Part shown: positions 1-9,100 of the stretch, in pieces
Layout: the number at the start of each line of letters is the position of its first letter
Numbering within the stretch: the first letter of the stretch is position 1
NCBI GenBank assembly: GCA_965248765.1
Contig: CBDFKF010000004.1
Span: 1,550,001 to 1,614,000, forward strand
Direction: 5' to 3'
Length of the DNA: 64,000 nt
Source of the DNA: CBDFKF01 sp965248765
Lineage (GTDB): Bacteria > Pseudomonadota > Alphaproteobacteria > VGEJ01
Translations under genes and position numbers: made by a program
The notes under the pieces: model-generated
The model's database searches: none
Seen by the model: the letters and a program-made list of their open reading frames with translations, nothing else
Told to the model about the DNA's origin: nothing

Positions 1-1068
1 GGGGCGATTCCTGTCGGAGACGATGTTGATGGGCGCCGGGTCGTTGAGTCTATTGCCCCGCGCATTTACCAGCAGATAGCCCTGGAAGTGGTTCGGCAGA
101 CTGAAGGTGATTTCGCCGCCATCATGTTGGAAGCCGGCGGCGCCGCCGGGTCCAAGAGGATGCGCAAGGAGGTTCTTCCTCCCAGCGCCGCTGGCGAAGT
201 CGTAGCTCTTCCAATAGGCCCCGTAGTTCGAATCGTGTCGCTCTATGAGGCGGTTGTTCCGCGAGACACCAGACACCGTTACCCCCGCCCGCGCGGCTTG
301 GTGCAGGCGAATGTTGAGGTCGACCTCGGCGCCGAGAAGCGCCTCAAGCTGTCGCGCCGTATCCGGCAGCGCGAGAAGCTCATGATAGAGCGGCGGGCGA
401 GACGCCTTGAACACGAACCAATCCGCCCGGACAAAGGCCAGCGCCGTGCCGGGAAAATTGCGCACCATGTTGTAGAAGTTGGTCTCGTGCGCGACGCCGT
501 AGGGGTTGCCCTCGATCAGCTTCTCCCACTGATCGGGCGTCCATCCAAGATCCTCCAGATGCACGCGATAAATGGTCTCGTACGGATCGATTGCGACCGG
601 TCGCACGACTCTCCTCTTCCAGCTCAGGCTGTTGAGCAGCTTGGCCAAGCCGTCGCGATAGACCTGCAGGTTGGTGTCGCTCTCATGGTAGTTGTGGAGA
701 TGGGTGAGCGTGAAGTAACGCGCTGTCTTACCTTTGGTGGAGCTGAGGTTGCCGAGGTCGTTCACGATGTATTGCACGATCTCGCCGTCGGTCACGAACG
801 GGCGCTCCGCCAGCCGTTGGTTTTGATCCCTGTCGTCTAGAGAAATGATCCAGCGCCGCACGAGCTCTTTCTCATCGTCGGGAACCGGCGGACGATCGCC
901 GGCTCCGAACTCGTAGAGCGCGGCGCCATCCGGCATCTGGTTGGAGCGGATCATGCTGAAGAGGCGAGAGATTTGTGGCCGCCCCGGTACCACCAGTTTT
1001 GACTCGGCGAGCCGGTCGATATCGAGAACGTAGTCGAACCCGCCCTTCGCATCGGCGAATCGCCGCAC
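1..1068 (-). pseudogene. Cytochrome c-like (PSCyt1-type) domain protein, 5' end cut by IS21
   Basis: An uninterrupted minus-strand frame runs from the IS21 end to base 1 and leaves the window. It begins in the middle of a domain: after the IS junction it reads GGFDYVLDIDRL, then VVPGRPQISRLFSMI, QMPDGA and DDEKELVRRWI, the pattern of planctomycete-type cytochrome c (PSCyt1) domains, whose CxxCH would lie upstream and is missing here. The following 250 residues end with GGEITFSLPNHFQGYLL and NIVSDRNRP, which in related proteins precede a second haem-type motif. No start codon or ribosome site remains, so the gene is very probably inactive. A plus-strand frame at 88-840 is only its shadow. Family assignment is from motif memory; exact function unknown. 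Confidence 0.6.
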
Positions 1069-1189
1069 TGTCAACGGCGGCGTAAAAATGTACCGGCGCG
1101 GCGTCGTAAAAATGTACTGCGGGCTGGGTGGTAGCTTGTCCCCGTAGTCCACGGGAGGGGGCTGTGGGCCGACGGGGACAAGCGGGGGG

Positions 1190-1954
1190 TTATTCGGACG
1201 GTTGCCGGCGTCGTGACCGGCTCTGCTTGAGGCGGTAGCTCTCGCCGTTGATCTCCAGGATATGGCCATGGTGGGTGATGCGGTCGAGCAGCGCGCCGGT
1301 GAGGCGCTCGCTGGCGAACACCGTTGTCCATTCCTGGAAGGGCAGGTTTGAGGTCACGATGGTGGCGCCGTTCTCGTAGTGCCGGCTGAAGACGTCGAAC
1401 AGCAGCTCGCTTCTGGTCTGCGACAGGGGCCCGTAGCCGAGCTCGTCGACGATCAGGAGATTGACCCTGGCGAGCTGGGCCTGGAGGCGGAGCAGCCTCT
1501 TCTCGTCGCGCGCCTCGATCAGCTCGTGGACCAGATGGGAGGCTGTGGCGAAGCGCACGCCGAGGCCCTTGTGGCAGGCGGCGAGGCCGAGGGCGAGAGC
1601 GACATGGGTCTTGCCGACGCCGCTCGGGCCGAGCAGGATTAGGTTCTCGCGGCGCGCGATATACTCGCCGCGCGCGAGATCCAGCACCAGCATCTTGTTG
1701 AGCGCCGGGATCGCCTTGAAATCGAAGCTCTCAAGCTGTTTGACGACAGGGAACCCGGCCTGCTTGATAAGCCGCTCGACGAGGCGGCGCTCGCGGTCGA
1801 TCAGCTCCATCTCCACCAGCCGGGCCAGGAACCGCACATGATCCAGGCCCTCGGCCGCGCACCGGCGCGCCAGTTTCTCGTATTCCCGCAGGAAGGTCGG
1901 CAGCTTCAGCCTCTTCAGGTGATGTTCGAGCAGGATGCGGGGGGCCTCAACCAT
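1190..1954 (-). CDS. istB: IS21 helper ATPase IstB
   Basis: AAA+ ATPase that assists the IstA transposase in target selection. The Walker A motif GPSGVGKT is near residue 110 and a Walker B stretch LLIVDELGY near residue 165. The N-terminal helical part (LEHHLKRLKLPTFLREYE) is typical. Length of about 254 residues is normal. ATG at 1954 overlaps the istA stop, as usual in this family; an in-frame ATG at 1966 is the alternative. The gene appears intact although its partner istA is destroyed. Confidence 0.93.
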   Translation of the reverse strand: MVEAPRILLEHHLKRLKLPTFLREYEKLARRCAAEGLDHVRFLARLVEMELIDRERRLVERLIKQAGFPVVKQLESFDFKAIPALNKMLVLDLARGEYIARRENLILLGPSGVGKTHVALALGLAACHKGLGVRFATASHLVHELIEARDEKRLLRLQAQLARVNLLIVDELGYGPLSQTRSELLFDVFSRHYENGATIVTSNLPFQEWTTVFASERLTGALLDRITHHGHILEINGESYRLKQSRSRRRQPSE

Positions 1955-2860
1955 GGCCGGCCCCACCGGCCAGCGGGGTGGCGTAGTCGGCGCTCCGCGT
2001 GGCGGCGACGAAGGGCTGGGGCAGGTGCGGATAGCGCGACAGGTCGAGATGCACGGGCCGCCTCTCGATGCGGGCCAGCAGCAGGTGCTTGACGGCGTCG
2101 AAGCCGATCAGGCGGCGCTTCACCGCGTCGCGCACCGCGGCCGCCACCTGCGGTTCCGGGAAGTCTTCGTGCAGGCGCAGCACCTGGATGTATTCGCGCT
2201 TGCCGCGCGGCCCGAAGCGCGCCTTGAGGAGGCGGCGCAACGTGTCGAAGGCCGGATCGAGCTTCCACCCTCTCAGCGGCGCCGCCTGGTCCAGGGCGCC
2301 CGGCTTCTTCTCCAGCAGCGACAGATAGTGCAGCGGGTCGTAGACGACGTCGCCGCGGACATAGCTGCGCCGATGGCGGGCGACGATCTCGGCGCCGAGC
2401 GCGATCTCGACCCGGTCGACATAGCCCTTGACCGTCACCTTCTTGTGGGCGTGCACCGCCGGTGCCGAGTAGTCCACCAGCCGGTAGCGCACCAGGGCCG
2501 TCGACGAGACCTGGCCCGGCACATGCTCGCAGGCCTCGAAGGGAACCGCCGGCAGATCACGCAGGGCCTCGAGATCGGCGAGCAGCGCCGCCGCCTGCTC
2601 CCCTGCCTCGAGCGCGTCGAGCCGCTCCAGGCAGCGCGCCATCAGCCGCTCGTTCAGGACCGACAGGTCATGCACCTTCGGGATCGGCACCATGAACCGG
2701 CGCCGTGCCGTCTTCACCAGGGCCTCGACCTTGCCCTTGTCGTTGCCCTTGCCGGGCCGGCCGAAGCGGTCGCGGAACAGATAGTGCGACTGAAGATGTG
2801 AGAGGAACGAAAGCCTCGCGCGTCGACTGCCGCCGGGAACGCACATAGTCCTTCACCATG

Positions 2861-4522
2861 CAGACCGTGTGGAAACTCTGGGTGGCGGGGGATTCCGTCC
2901 GTCTCATGGCGATGTTAGGGTCCGCCATGAGACACATTCCTGGCGTTGACCGCTCTCAGGTTCTGCTTCTGCCGGAAGCAGTGGACGATTACGTGGGCCG
3001 GGATAACCCGGTCCGTTTCATCGATGCCTTCGTGGATGGTTTGGACCTAGCGGCCGCTGGTTTCGAGCGCGCCGCGGCGAAGGCGATAGGTCGTCCCGGC
3101 TACGATCCGGCGGACCTGCTGAAGCTCTACATATACGGCTATCTCAATCGGGTACGTTCGAGCCGCCGGCTGGAGGCAGAGAGCAAGCGTAATCTCGAAG
3201 TGATCTGGCTGTTGCGGCGTTTGTCGCCAGACTTCAAGACGATCGCCGATTTCCGGCGGATCAATCGGGCGGCCTTCCGACAGGTGTTTCGGGAGTTCGT
3301 GAGGCTATGCCGCGAACTGGAGCTGTTCGGACGCGAGCTGGTGGCGGTTGACGGTACACGGATCAAGGCAGTGAACAGCCGGAAGCGGAACTTCACCAAA
3401 GCGAAGCTGGCGAAGGCGTTGGCCGAGAGCGACGAGAGGTTGTCGCGTTATCTCGACCGGCTCGACGAGGCCGACGAGCAAGACGAGGGCGGCACCGGCG
3501 GCGGCGAGGTGGAGCATATCCAGGAGAAGATCGCTGCGATCCAAGGGCGGCGTGAGCGGTTTGAGGAACATCGAGACGCGCTGGCTGCGAGTGGCGAGGA
3601 CCAGCTCTCTTTGACGGATCCGGACAGCCGGGCGATGTACGCCGAGACCCGGGTCGGTGTCGGCTACAACATTCAGATCGCCGTGGACGCCAAGCACAAA
3701 CTGATCGCCGAGCAGCAGGTCCATAACAAGGTCAGCGATCTCGGTCTATTGGCCGAGACGGCGGTGGTGGCCCGTCGGAACCTGGCCGTCGATCGGATCG
3801 ACGCGGTCGCCGACGCGGGCTACTTCAAGATCGAGGATATCGAGGCCTGCGAGAATGCCGGCGTCGTGCCGCATGTGCCCAAGCCCCAGCGCGGATCCAC
3901 GGTGAGCCAGGGGCTCTTTCCCAAGGAACGCTTCCGCTATGACGGCGGCGAGGACATTTACATCTGCCCCGACGGCCAACGCCTGGCGCTACACAGCAAG
4001 CGCAAGCGCCGCGATCTCTTCTTCGCCAGTTACGCCAATCGCGCCGCGTGCAAGGAGTGCCAACTCAAGTCGAAGTGTACGAAAAGCGCCTTCCGTCGGG
4101 TCCTGCGCTATGTCGACGAAGCGATCCTGGAGCGCATGGCAGAACGATTGGCGGCCCGCCCGGAGCTGCTCGATGCGCGCCGTGAAAGCGTCGAGCATCC
4201 CTTCGGCTCAATCAAACAATGGATGGGCCAGGGTGCCTTCCTGACCCGGCGGCTGGAGAACGTGCGCGGCGAGTTCAGCATCACGGCGCTGGCTTACAAC
4301 ATCCGCCGCGCGATCTCGCTGGTAGGTGTTCCCGCCTTGATCGCCGCCGCGAGGGCATGAGACGGGAATCAGGCCAAAATCGAGCGCCGCACATCGATCC
4401 ACGGAGGCCTGGAGCCCCTTCCACAGGGCTACCGGCGCCAAACCGCCAGATTACGTGGGATCGCCGCAAATCATGGTTACCTAAACCTCCATCCCCGCCA
4501 CCCAGAGTTTCCACACGGTCTG
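2861..4522 (+). mobile_element. IS1182-like element nested in istA
   Basis: Perfect terminal inverted repeats of at least 30 bases: CAGACCGTGTGGAAACTCTG at 2861 is matched in reverse complement ending at 4522. A 4-base duplication CATG flanks it (2857-2860 and 4523-4526). Removing the element plus one CATG rejoins istA as GGYTMVKDYV, which proves the insertion point. One full-length transposase gene lies inside. Length is 1662 bases. Confidence 0.93.
2927..4360 (+). CDS. IS1182-family DDE transposase
   Basis: Catalyses excision and insertion of the surrounding element. The N-terminus MRHIPGVDRSQVLLLPEAVD is standard for IS1182 transposases and sets the start at 2927; the frame stays open upstream through the inverted repeat but that part is not expected in the protein. 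Candidate catalytic acids are D in AVDGTRIK (about residue 142), D in VADAGYF (about 294) and E in RRESVEHPFG (about 422). A cysteine cluster CKECQLKSKC is present. About 477 residues, apparently intact, so this copy may be active. Confidence 0.9.
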   Translation: MRHIPGVDRSQVLLLPEAVDDYVGRDNPVRFIDAFVDGLDLAAAGFERAAAKAIGRPGYDPADLLKLYIYGYLNRVRSSRRLEAESKRNLEVIWLLRRLSPDFKTIADFRRINRAAFRQVFREFVRLCRELELFGRELVAVDGTRIKAVNSRKRNFTKAKLAKALAESDERLSRYLDRLDEADEQDEGGTGGGEVEHIQEKIAAIQGRRERFEEHRDALAASGEDQLSLTDPDSRAMYAETRVGVGYNIQIAVDAKHKLIAEQQVHNKVSDLGLLAETAVVARRNLAVDRIDAVADAGYFKIEDIEACENAGVVPHVPKPQRGSTVSQGLFPKERFRYDGGEDIYICPDGQRLALHSKRKRRDLFFASYANRAACKECQLKSKCTKSAFRRVLRYVDEAILERMAERLAARPELLDARRESVEHPFGSIKQWMGQGAFLTRRLENVRGEFSITALAYNIRRAISLVGVPALIAAARA

Positions 4523-4797
4523 CATGGTATAGCCGCCGCTGAACCCGTGCTCGTCCCGAAGATACGCTTGGCCGTGTGGCGCTGCTTGCGCGGCACGTCC
4601 GGATCCGTGTCCGCCTCCAGGATCGCGTCGACGATGCCGGTGAACCCATCCAGCTTGGGCCGCCGGACCGGCTTGGTCCGCCGGTAGCCCGGCGGCGCCG
4701 AATAGCTCAGCATCTTCTTCACCGTCCGGCGGTCGATGCCGAACCGACGGCCCGCATCGTGATGGCTCAGACCCTCGTCGACAACCGCCAGACGGCC

Positions 4798-5051
4798 GCG
4801 CGCGCGACCGCACCAAACAGCAGCGACCAGTAAGCCAGCTCGTACCACCAGGCAAAGTAGCCCTGGACGAGATCACCGTGGTTGCCCGAGATGGAGAGGA
4901 TCCACAGCGCGATGATCAGGTAGAGCATGCCGAGGGTCAGCGTGGTTTGGGCCAGCGACCATACCCGCGAGATTCGCGCGATTAGTCGCGAACGTGATCC
5001 CTGACCTGCCCTCTGATCGACGATTCGATGCCAAAAGCGAGGCAGCAGCAA
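4798..5051 (-). pseudogene. Small membrane protein, C-terminus replaced by istA remnant
   Basis: The frame begins with ATG at 5051 and shows a basic N-terminus followed by two hydrophobic stretches, LTLGMLYLIIALWILSI and YELAYWSLLFGAVARAAVW. It then runs directly into the broken 5' end of istA, where it stops at 4767 after a few out-of-frame residues. I do not recognise the family. The natural 3' end of the gene is probably missing, removed when the outer end of IS21 was lost. Whether a truncated product is made cannot be seen. Confidence 0.4.
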
Positions 5052-5249
5052 TTTAGTCCTCCCCCAAAAGACCCGATTCGGTAGTCAGTATCGGGACGGC
5101 GTGTCATCGGTGCGTACGCCGCTGCGTCAGATTCGCGTTAGAAATGCGTCAAACCAATTCTTACGACCGCGCGTACCGTTGCGCGCGGCGCGCTATGATC
5201 CCTACCTGCACCTCGCATGCGGGCATGGAGGGGCACGGCGTTGCGGGGG

Positions 5250-7232
5250 ATGCCGAAACTTCAGGTAAACGTGTTAGGCGAGTTCCGTGCGATGCCCGAG
5301 GACGGCACCGACGTGCCGTTGCGCGGCAAAAATGCCCGCGCGCTGTTGGCTTTCCTGGTCTCCCATGCCGATCGAACCGTGCCCCGCGAACAGATCGTCA
5401 CGCTGTTGTGGGGTACGCGGTTCGACGATCAGGGTCGCCGTAGTCTGCGCCAATGCCTGTTCAGTCTGCGCCGCGCGATAGACGACGATGGATCACTGAT
5501 CGTTTCCGAGGGCGAGACCCTCAAGCTCAACGGGACCGCCGTTGCCAGCGATCTCGCGAGATTTGAGCAGCTAGCCTCGACGCACGCCCTGAGCGACCTC
5601 CGCGAGGCAGCCGAGCTTTACCGTGGCGAAATTCTGGAAGGGCTGGATCTCGACGAAGAGGCCACTGCCGATTGGCTGCGGAGCGAACGCCCGCGGCTGT
5701 CCGCGCGCGCCTGTGAGCTCTTGGAAAGGCTCGCCGAGTTGGCGCTCGAAGAGGGGCAAGCCGACGTCGCATCGGCCGCGGCCCAGCGCCTCGTGGACGT
5801 CGACCCGATCCGCGAGACCGGGCACCGGACGCTCATGACGGTGCTTGCCGATAGCGGGCGGCGTAACGAGGCACTCAGGCAGTACCGCACATGCTGTGAG
5901 ATTCTCGAACGAGAGCTCGATACGACGCCGGAAACGCAAACCGTCGAGCTCTACAACAGGCTTCGCGAGCGCGGAGCGACTGGGAAGATCGAGCGCCTCA
6001 GCGCGATCACCGCACCGGAGTCCTCGACCACGCCGCAGCCCCCCGATCGACCCTCGATCGTCGTCTTGCCGTTCTCCAAATTTGGTGATGACGCGCAGCC
6101 CGACTACCTCGCCGACGGTATGACCGAAGACCTCATCACGGCACTCTCGCGCCTTCGCGGTTTCTTCGTGATCTCGCGACACACCAGCTTCATGTATCGC
6201 GGCAGCGCTGGCGACATCCCCAAGATCGGGTCCGAGCTCGGCGTGCGCTACGCCTTGGAGGGCAGTGTCCGGGGCGCTGGCGAGCGCATCCGGGTGAGCG
6301 CGCAGCTGATCGATACCGAGAGCGCGAGCCACGTCTGGGTCGATCAATACGATTGCACGCTCGCCGACATATTCGACGTTCAAGACGACATAACGCGGCG
6401 GATCACCAATGCCCTCGGCCCCGAGCTGATCCGCGCCGAAGCGCAGCGCTTGCTCCGGCGTCCGCCGCAGGACATGACCGCTTGGGGGCGGATCAATCAG
6501 GGCTTCACATCGTATTGGCGGTGGACCAAGGACGACCTCGCCCAAGCACAAGCGCGCGCTCGCGAAGCGCTCGAGCTCGATCCCGAGAACGCGGAGGGTT
6601 GGGCGCTGCTCTCGTTGATCCTGTGGGCCCAGGCCACCAGCGCCTTCGCGAGGCCCGGAGAGGCGTACCACGCCGAGGCCCTCGATGCTGTCCGTCACGC
6701 TGTTGGCCTCGATCCGCATTCGGCGCGCGCACACATCGCGCTGGGCGTCGCACTGCTGGTGCGCGAGGAGCACGACGAAGCGGTCGCCGAGGTCGACCAG
6801 GCCATGGACATCCTCCCGGGCTCCAGCGAGGCACTGGTGTGGAGCGGCCTGGTCCACGCCTTCGCCGGGCCGCAGGACTTGGCGATAGAGCGGATTCGCG
6901 AATCGATCCGTCTCAATCCGCGCGATCCGCAGATCTATGGGCGCTACCAGGCTCTCGCGACCGCATACTTCGGTGCCGGGTACGACGAGGATGCCGTCGA
7001 GGCTGCGAACCGCGTCATCCAGCTGCTACCTGAGCTGTTCGTGCCGTACACCATTAAGGCTACCAGCCTGGCGCACCTCGGTCTGATCGATCAGGCGGCG
7101 GAGGCGATCGCCATGGTGATCGCCGTGCAACCGCCGTTCTCGCTCGAACGCGCGCACAACTGGTTTCGCTATCGCGATGCGGCGCACAAAGAACGCCTGG
7201 TCGAGGGTCTTCGAATTGCCGGACTAGTCTGA
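5250..7232 (+). CDS. SARP-type transcriptional regulator with TolB-like and TPR regions
   Basis: A three-part cytoplasmic regulator of about 660 residues. Residues 1-90 form an OmpR/SARP winged helix (LQVNVLGEFRA, then LLAFLVSHADRTVPREQIV and LRQCLFSLRRAI). Residues 95-245 are a bacterial transcriptional activation (BTAD) domain. About 265-400 is the TolB-like module found in many adenylate cyclase and CadC-type proteins (SIVVLPFSKFGDD, YLADGMTEDLITALSR). The rest consists of TPR-like helices. The start at 5250 (MPKLQVNVLGEF) puts the winged helix at the N-terminus; ATG 5217 is possible. It converges on the peptide-uptake operon with a gap of only four bases. Ligand and targets are unknown. 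Confidence 0.85.
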   Translation: MPKLQVNVLGEFRAMPEDGTDVPLRGKNARALLAFLVSHADRTVPREQIVTLLWGTRFDDQGRRSLRQCLFSLRRAIDDDGSLIVSEGETLKLNGTAVASDLARFEQLASTHALSDLREAAELYRGEILEGLDLDEEATADWLRSERPRLSARACELLERLAELALEEGQADVASAAAQRLVDVDPIRETGHRTLMTVLADSGRRNEALRQYRTCCEILERELDTTPETQTVELYNRLRERGATGKIERLSAITAPESSTTPQPPDRPSIVVLPFSKFGDDAQPDYLADGMTEDLITALSRLRGFFVISRHTSFMYRGSAGDIPKIGSELGVRYALEGSVRGAGERIRVSAQLIDTESASHVWVDQYDCTLADIFDVQDDITRRITNALGPELIRAEAQRLLRRPPQDMTAWGRINQGFTSYWRWTKDDLAQAQARAREALELDPENAEGWALLSLILWAQATSAFARPGEAYHAEALDAVRHAVGLDPHSARAHIALGVALLVREEHDEAVAEVDQAMDILPGSSEALVWSGLVHAFAGPQDLAIERIRESIRLNPRDPQIYGRYQALATAYFGAGYDEDAVEAANRVIQLLPELFVPYTIKATSLAHLGLIDQAAEAIAMVIAVQPPFSLERAHNWFRYRDAAHKERLVEGLRIAGLV

Positions 7233-7236
7233 GAAG

Positions 7237-8085
7237 TCAGGCGACAGGCTCGCTTGCGGTGAGCCCGCCGGAGCCTCGTGTGTCTAGCGTGGCGGGTTGC
7301 TGAACCGCGCCAGGTACCGCCGCCAGCAGCGCCTGCGTGTACGTGTGGCGGGGGTTGGTAAAGACCTCAGCTGCCGTACCGGACTCGACGATACGGCCGA
7401 GATACATCACCGCCACACGATCGCTGATGTAGCGGATCACACCGAGGTCGTGACTCACGAACACATAGGTGAGGCCGAGCTCGCGCTTGGTCTGCTTGAA
7501 TAGATTGAGGATCTGCGCCTGCACCGAAACATCGAGTGCTGAGGTCGGCTCATCGGCCAACACCAGGGCCGGGCGCAAGATGATCGCGCGAGCGATCGCC
7601 GCCCGCTGGCGCTGACCGCCGGAGAGCTGGTGCGGGTAGCGCGTCGCAAAACTCGCATTCAATCCGACGAGCTCCAAAGCCTCGCCGACGCGAGCGGCGC
7701 GATCGCCACGCGTCCCAACATCGTGAACCTCGAGGGGCGCCGTGAGTGCGGCGCCGATCGACTGGCGCGGGTTGAATGACGAGCTCGGGTCCTGGAACAC
7801 GGCCTGGGCGCGCCGCCGCATCTCGCGCAGCGACCGCCCTGAGAAAGTCGCCGCATCCCGTCCTTCGAACAGCACGCGTCCGCTCGTCGGGCGCACCAGG
7901 CGGAGGATCAAGCGCAAGAGCGTCGACTTGCCTGAGCCCGATTCGCCGACGATGCCGAGGGTCTCACCCGGCGCGACGTCGAGCGTCACGTCGGTGACCG
8001 CGTTGACCTCGCGGCGGCCGCGCAGCATGCCACCGGCATCGAATCGTTTGTGGAGCGCCTCGCAGCGGACGAGCGGATCAGGCAT
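7237..8085 (-). CDS. Peptide-type ABC transporter ATPase, DppF/OppF-like
   Basis: Second ATP-binding subunit of the oligopeptide/dipeptide/nickel class of importers. Walker A GESGSGKST near residue 50, signature LSGGQRQRAAIARA near 157, Walker B LVLADEPTSALD near 177 and the H-loop VFVSHDLG are all present. It is the last gene of the operon and overlaps the preceding ATPase by eight bases, so the two are translationally coupled. Intact, about 282 residues. The substrate is not determined by the sequence. Confidence 0.93.
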   Translation of the reverse strand: MPDPLVRCEALHKRFDAGGMLRGRREVNAVTDVTLDVAPGETLGIVGESGSGKSTLLRLILRLVRPTSGRVLFEGRDAATFSGRSLREMRRRAQAVFQDPSSSFNPRQSIGAALTAPLEVHDVGTRGDRAARVGEALELVGLNASFATRYPHQLSGGQRQRAAIARAIILRPALVLADEPTSALDVSVQAQILNLFKQTKRELGLTYVFVSHDLGVIRYISDRVAVMYLGRIVESGTAAEVFTNPRHTYTQALLAAVPGAVQQPATLDTRGSGGLTASEPVA

Positions 8086-9100
8086 CGGGTTCCTCGATCA
8101 GCCAGCAGCGCGAGGCATGGCCGACTTCGACCGCGAGCAGCTCGGGCTCGGTCGTGCAGCGCGCGAAGCGCCTCTCGCAGCGATCGGCAAACCGGCATCC
8201 TTCGGGCAGCTCGAACGGCGAGGGGATCTGACCCGGGATCGACAACAGCTCCTCCTGCACCGTTTGCACGGTCGGCGTCGCGCGGAGGAGCGCCTGGGTA
8301 TAGGGATGGCTTGGCCGCGCAAACAGTTGCGCCACCGACGCCTGCTCGAGGATGGCGCCTGCGTACATGACATAGACCCAGTCGCACAGCTCGGCGATGA
8401 CTCCGAGATCATGGGTGATGAACAGGATGGCGGTGCCATGAGTATCGCGGATTTCGCGCAACAGCTTGAGCACCTGCGCCTGCACCGTCACGTCGAGCGC
8501 CGTCGTCGGTTCATCGGCGATCAACAGCTCCGGCTCCAGCGCCAGCCCCATCGCGATCATCGCACGCTGTTGCATGCCGCCCGAGAACTGGTGCGGATAC
8601 TCGGTTGCCCGCGCCTCCGCCTGCGGCAGGTGCACCGAATCGAGGAGGTCGACGGCGCGGGCGAGTGATTCACCGCGCCCAAGCCCCCGGTGGAGCTCGT
8701 AGGGTTCGCCGACCTGACGGCCGACCCGCAGCACCGGGTTGAGCGCCCGCAGTGCATCCTGTGGTATCAACGCGACGCGGTTGCCACGCATCGCGCGCAT
8801 CGCCTGCTCTGATTTCCCCGTCAGCGTCTCGTCCGCAAGCGAGATGACGCCCGAGGCGAGGTGCGCGCGTTTGGGCAAGAGCCCGAGCACGGACAGCGCC
8901 GTCATCGTCTTGCCGCTGCCCGACTCGCCGATCAGTCCGACGATTTCCCCCGGCCAGACTTCGATGTTGGCTTGGTCGACGACCCGCGCCGTGCCGCGCG
9001 CGCCGGCGAACTCGATGCTCAGGTCGTCGATCCGCAGTGTGGCGGGTCGATCGGCGCGGGCGTGTTGGCGAACGCGGCCGGTATCTTCGCTGCCGCTCAT
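8078..9100 (-). CDS. Peptide-type ABC transporter ATPase, DppD/OppD-like
   Basis: First ATP-binding subunit of the same importer. Walker A GESGSGKTM near residue 58, signature FSGGMQQRAMIA and Walker B LLIADEPTTALD are present. The C-terminal oligopeptide-transport extension has the usual cysteine pattern (GCRFADRCERRFARCTT), which in related proteins binds an iron-sulfur cluster. It overlaps the amidase stop by four bases upstream and dppF by eight downstream. Intact, 340 residues. Confidence 0.93.
   Translation of the reverse strand: MSGSEDTGRVRQHARADRPATLRIDDLSIEFAGARGTARVVDQANIEVWPGEIVGLIGESGSGKTMTALSVLGLLPKRAHLASGVISLADETLTGKSEQAMRAMRGNRVALIPQDALRALNPVLRVGRQVGEPYELHRGLGRGESLARAVDLLDSVHLPQAEARATEYPHQFSGGMQQRAMIAMGLALEPELLIADEPTTALDVTVQAQVLKLLREIRDTHGTAILFITHDLGVIAELCDWVYVMYAGAILEQASVAQLFARPSHPYTQALLRATPTVQTVQEELLSIPGQIPSPFELPEGCRFADRCERRFARCTTEPELLAVEVGHASRCWLIEEPDA

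Larger units (their letters stand above)
1069..4797 (-). mobile_element. IS21-family element, remnant, with nested IS1182-like insertion
   Basis: The terminus at 1069 starts TGTCAACGGCGG, and the 13-base motif CGTAAAAATGTAC occurs twice (1081-1093 and 1105-1117), the multiple terminal repeats usual for IS21 ends. istB is complete, istA is broken three times: its 5' end is fused to foreign sequence near 4797, an IS1182-like element sits at 2861-4522, and much of the catalytic domain is deleted near 2790. The second terminus is not visible, so the copy cannot move by itself. It interrupts the cytochrome-domain gene at 1-1068. Confidence 0.85.
1947..4797 (-). pseudogene. istA: IS21 transposase IstA, broken (5' truncation, IS insertion, internal deletion)
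   Basis: Three pieces can be read on the minus strand. Piece one (about 4797-4527) has the helix-turn-helix RRFGIDRRTVKKML and ends HGFSGGYT. Piece two resumes after the nested IS as VKDYVRSRRQSTREAFVPLT. Piece three, in another frame from about 2790, starts LQSHYLFRDRFGRPGKGNDK and runs to the stop at 1947. Between FVPLT and LQSHYLF an intact IstA has the DDE catalytic core, so this core has been deleted with a frame change. The 5' end is also lost: homology stops near 4797 and a different membrane-protein frame takes over. Clearly non-functional. Confidence 0.88.

Noticed and set aside
88..840. 250-residue plus-strand frame
   Set aside because: It is antisense to the cytochrome-domain gene; the minus-strand frame has clear motifs and spans the same bases.
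5571..6857. 428-residue minus-strand frame
   Set aside because: Antisense to the SARP-type regulator; no motifs.
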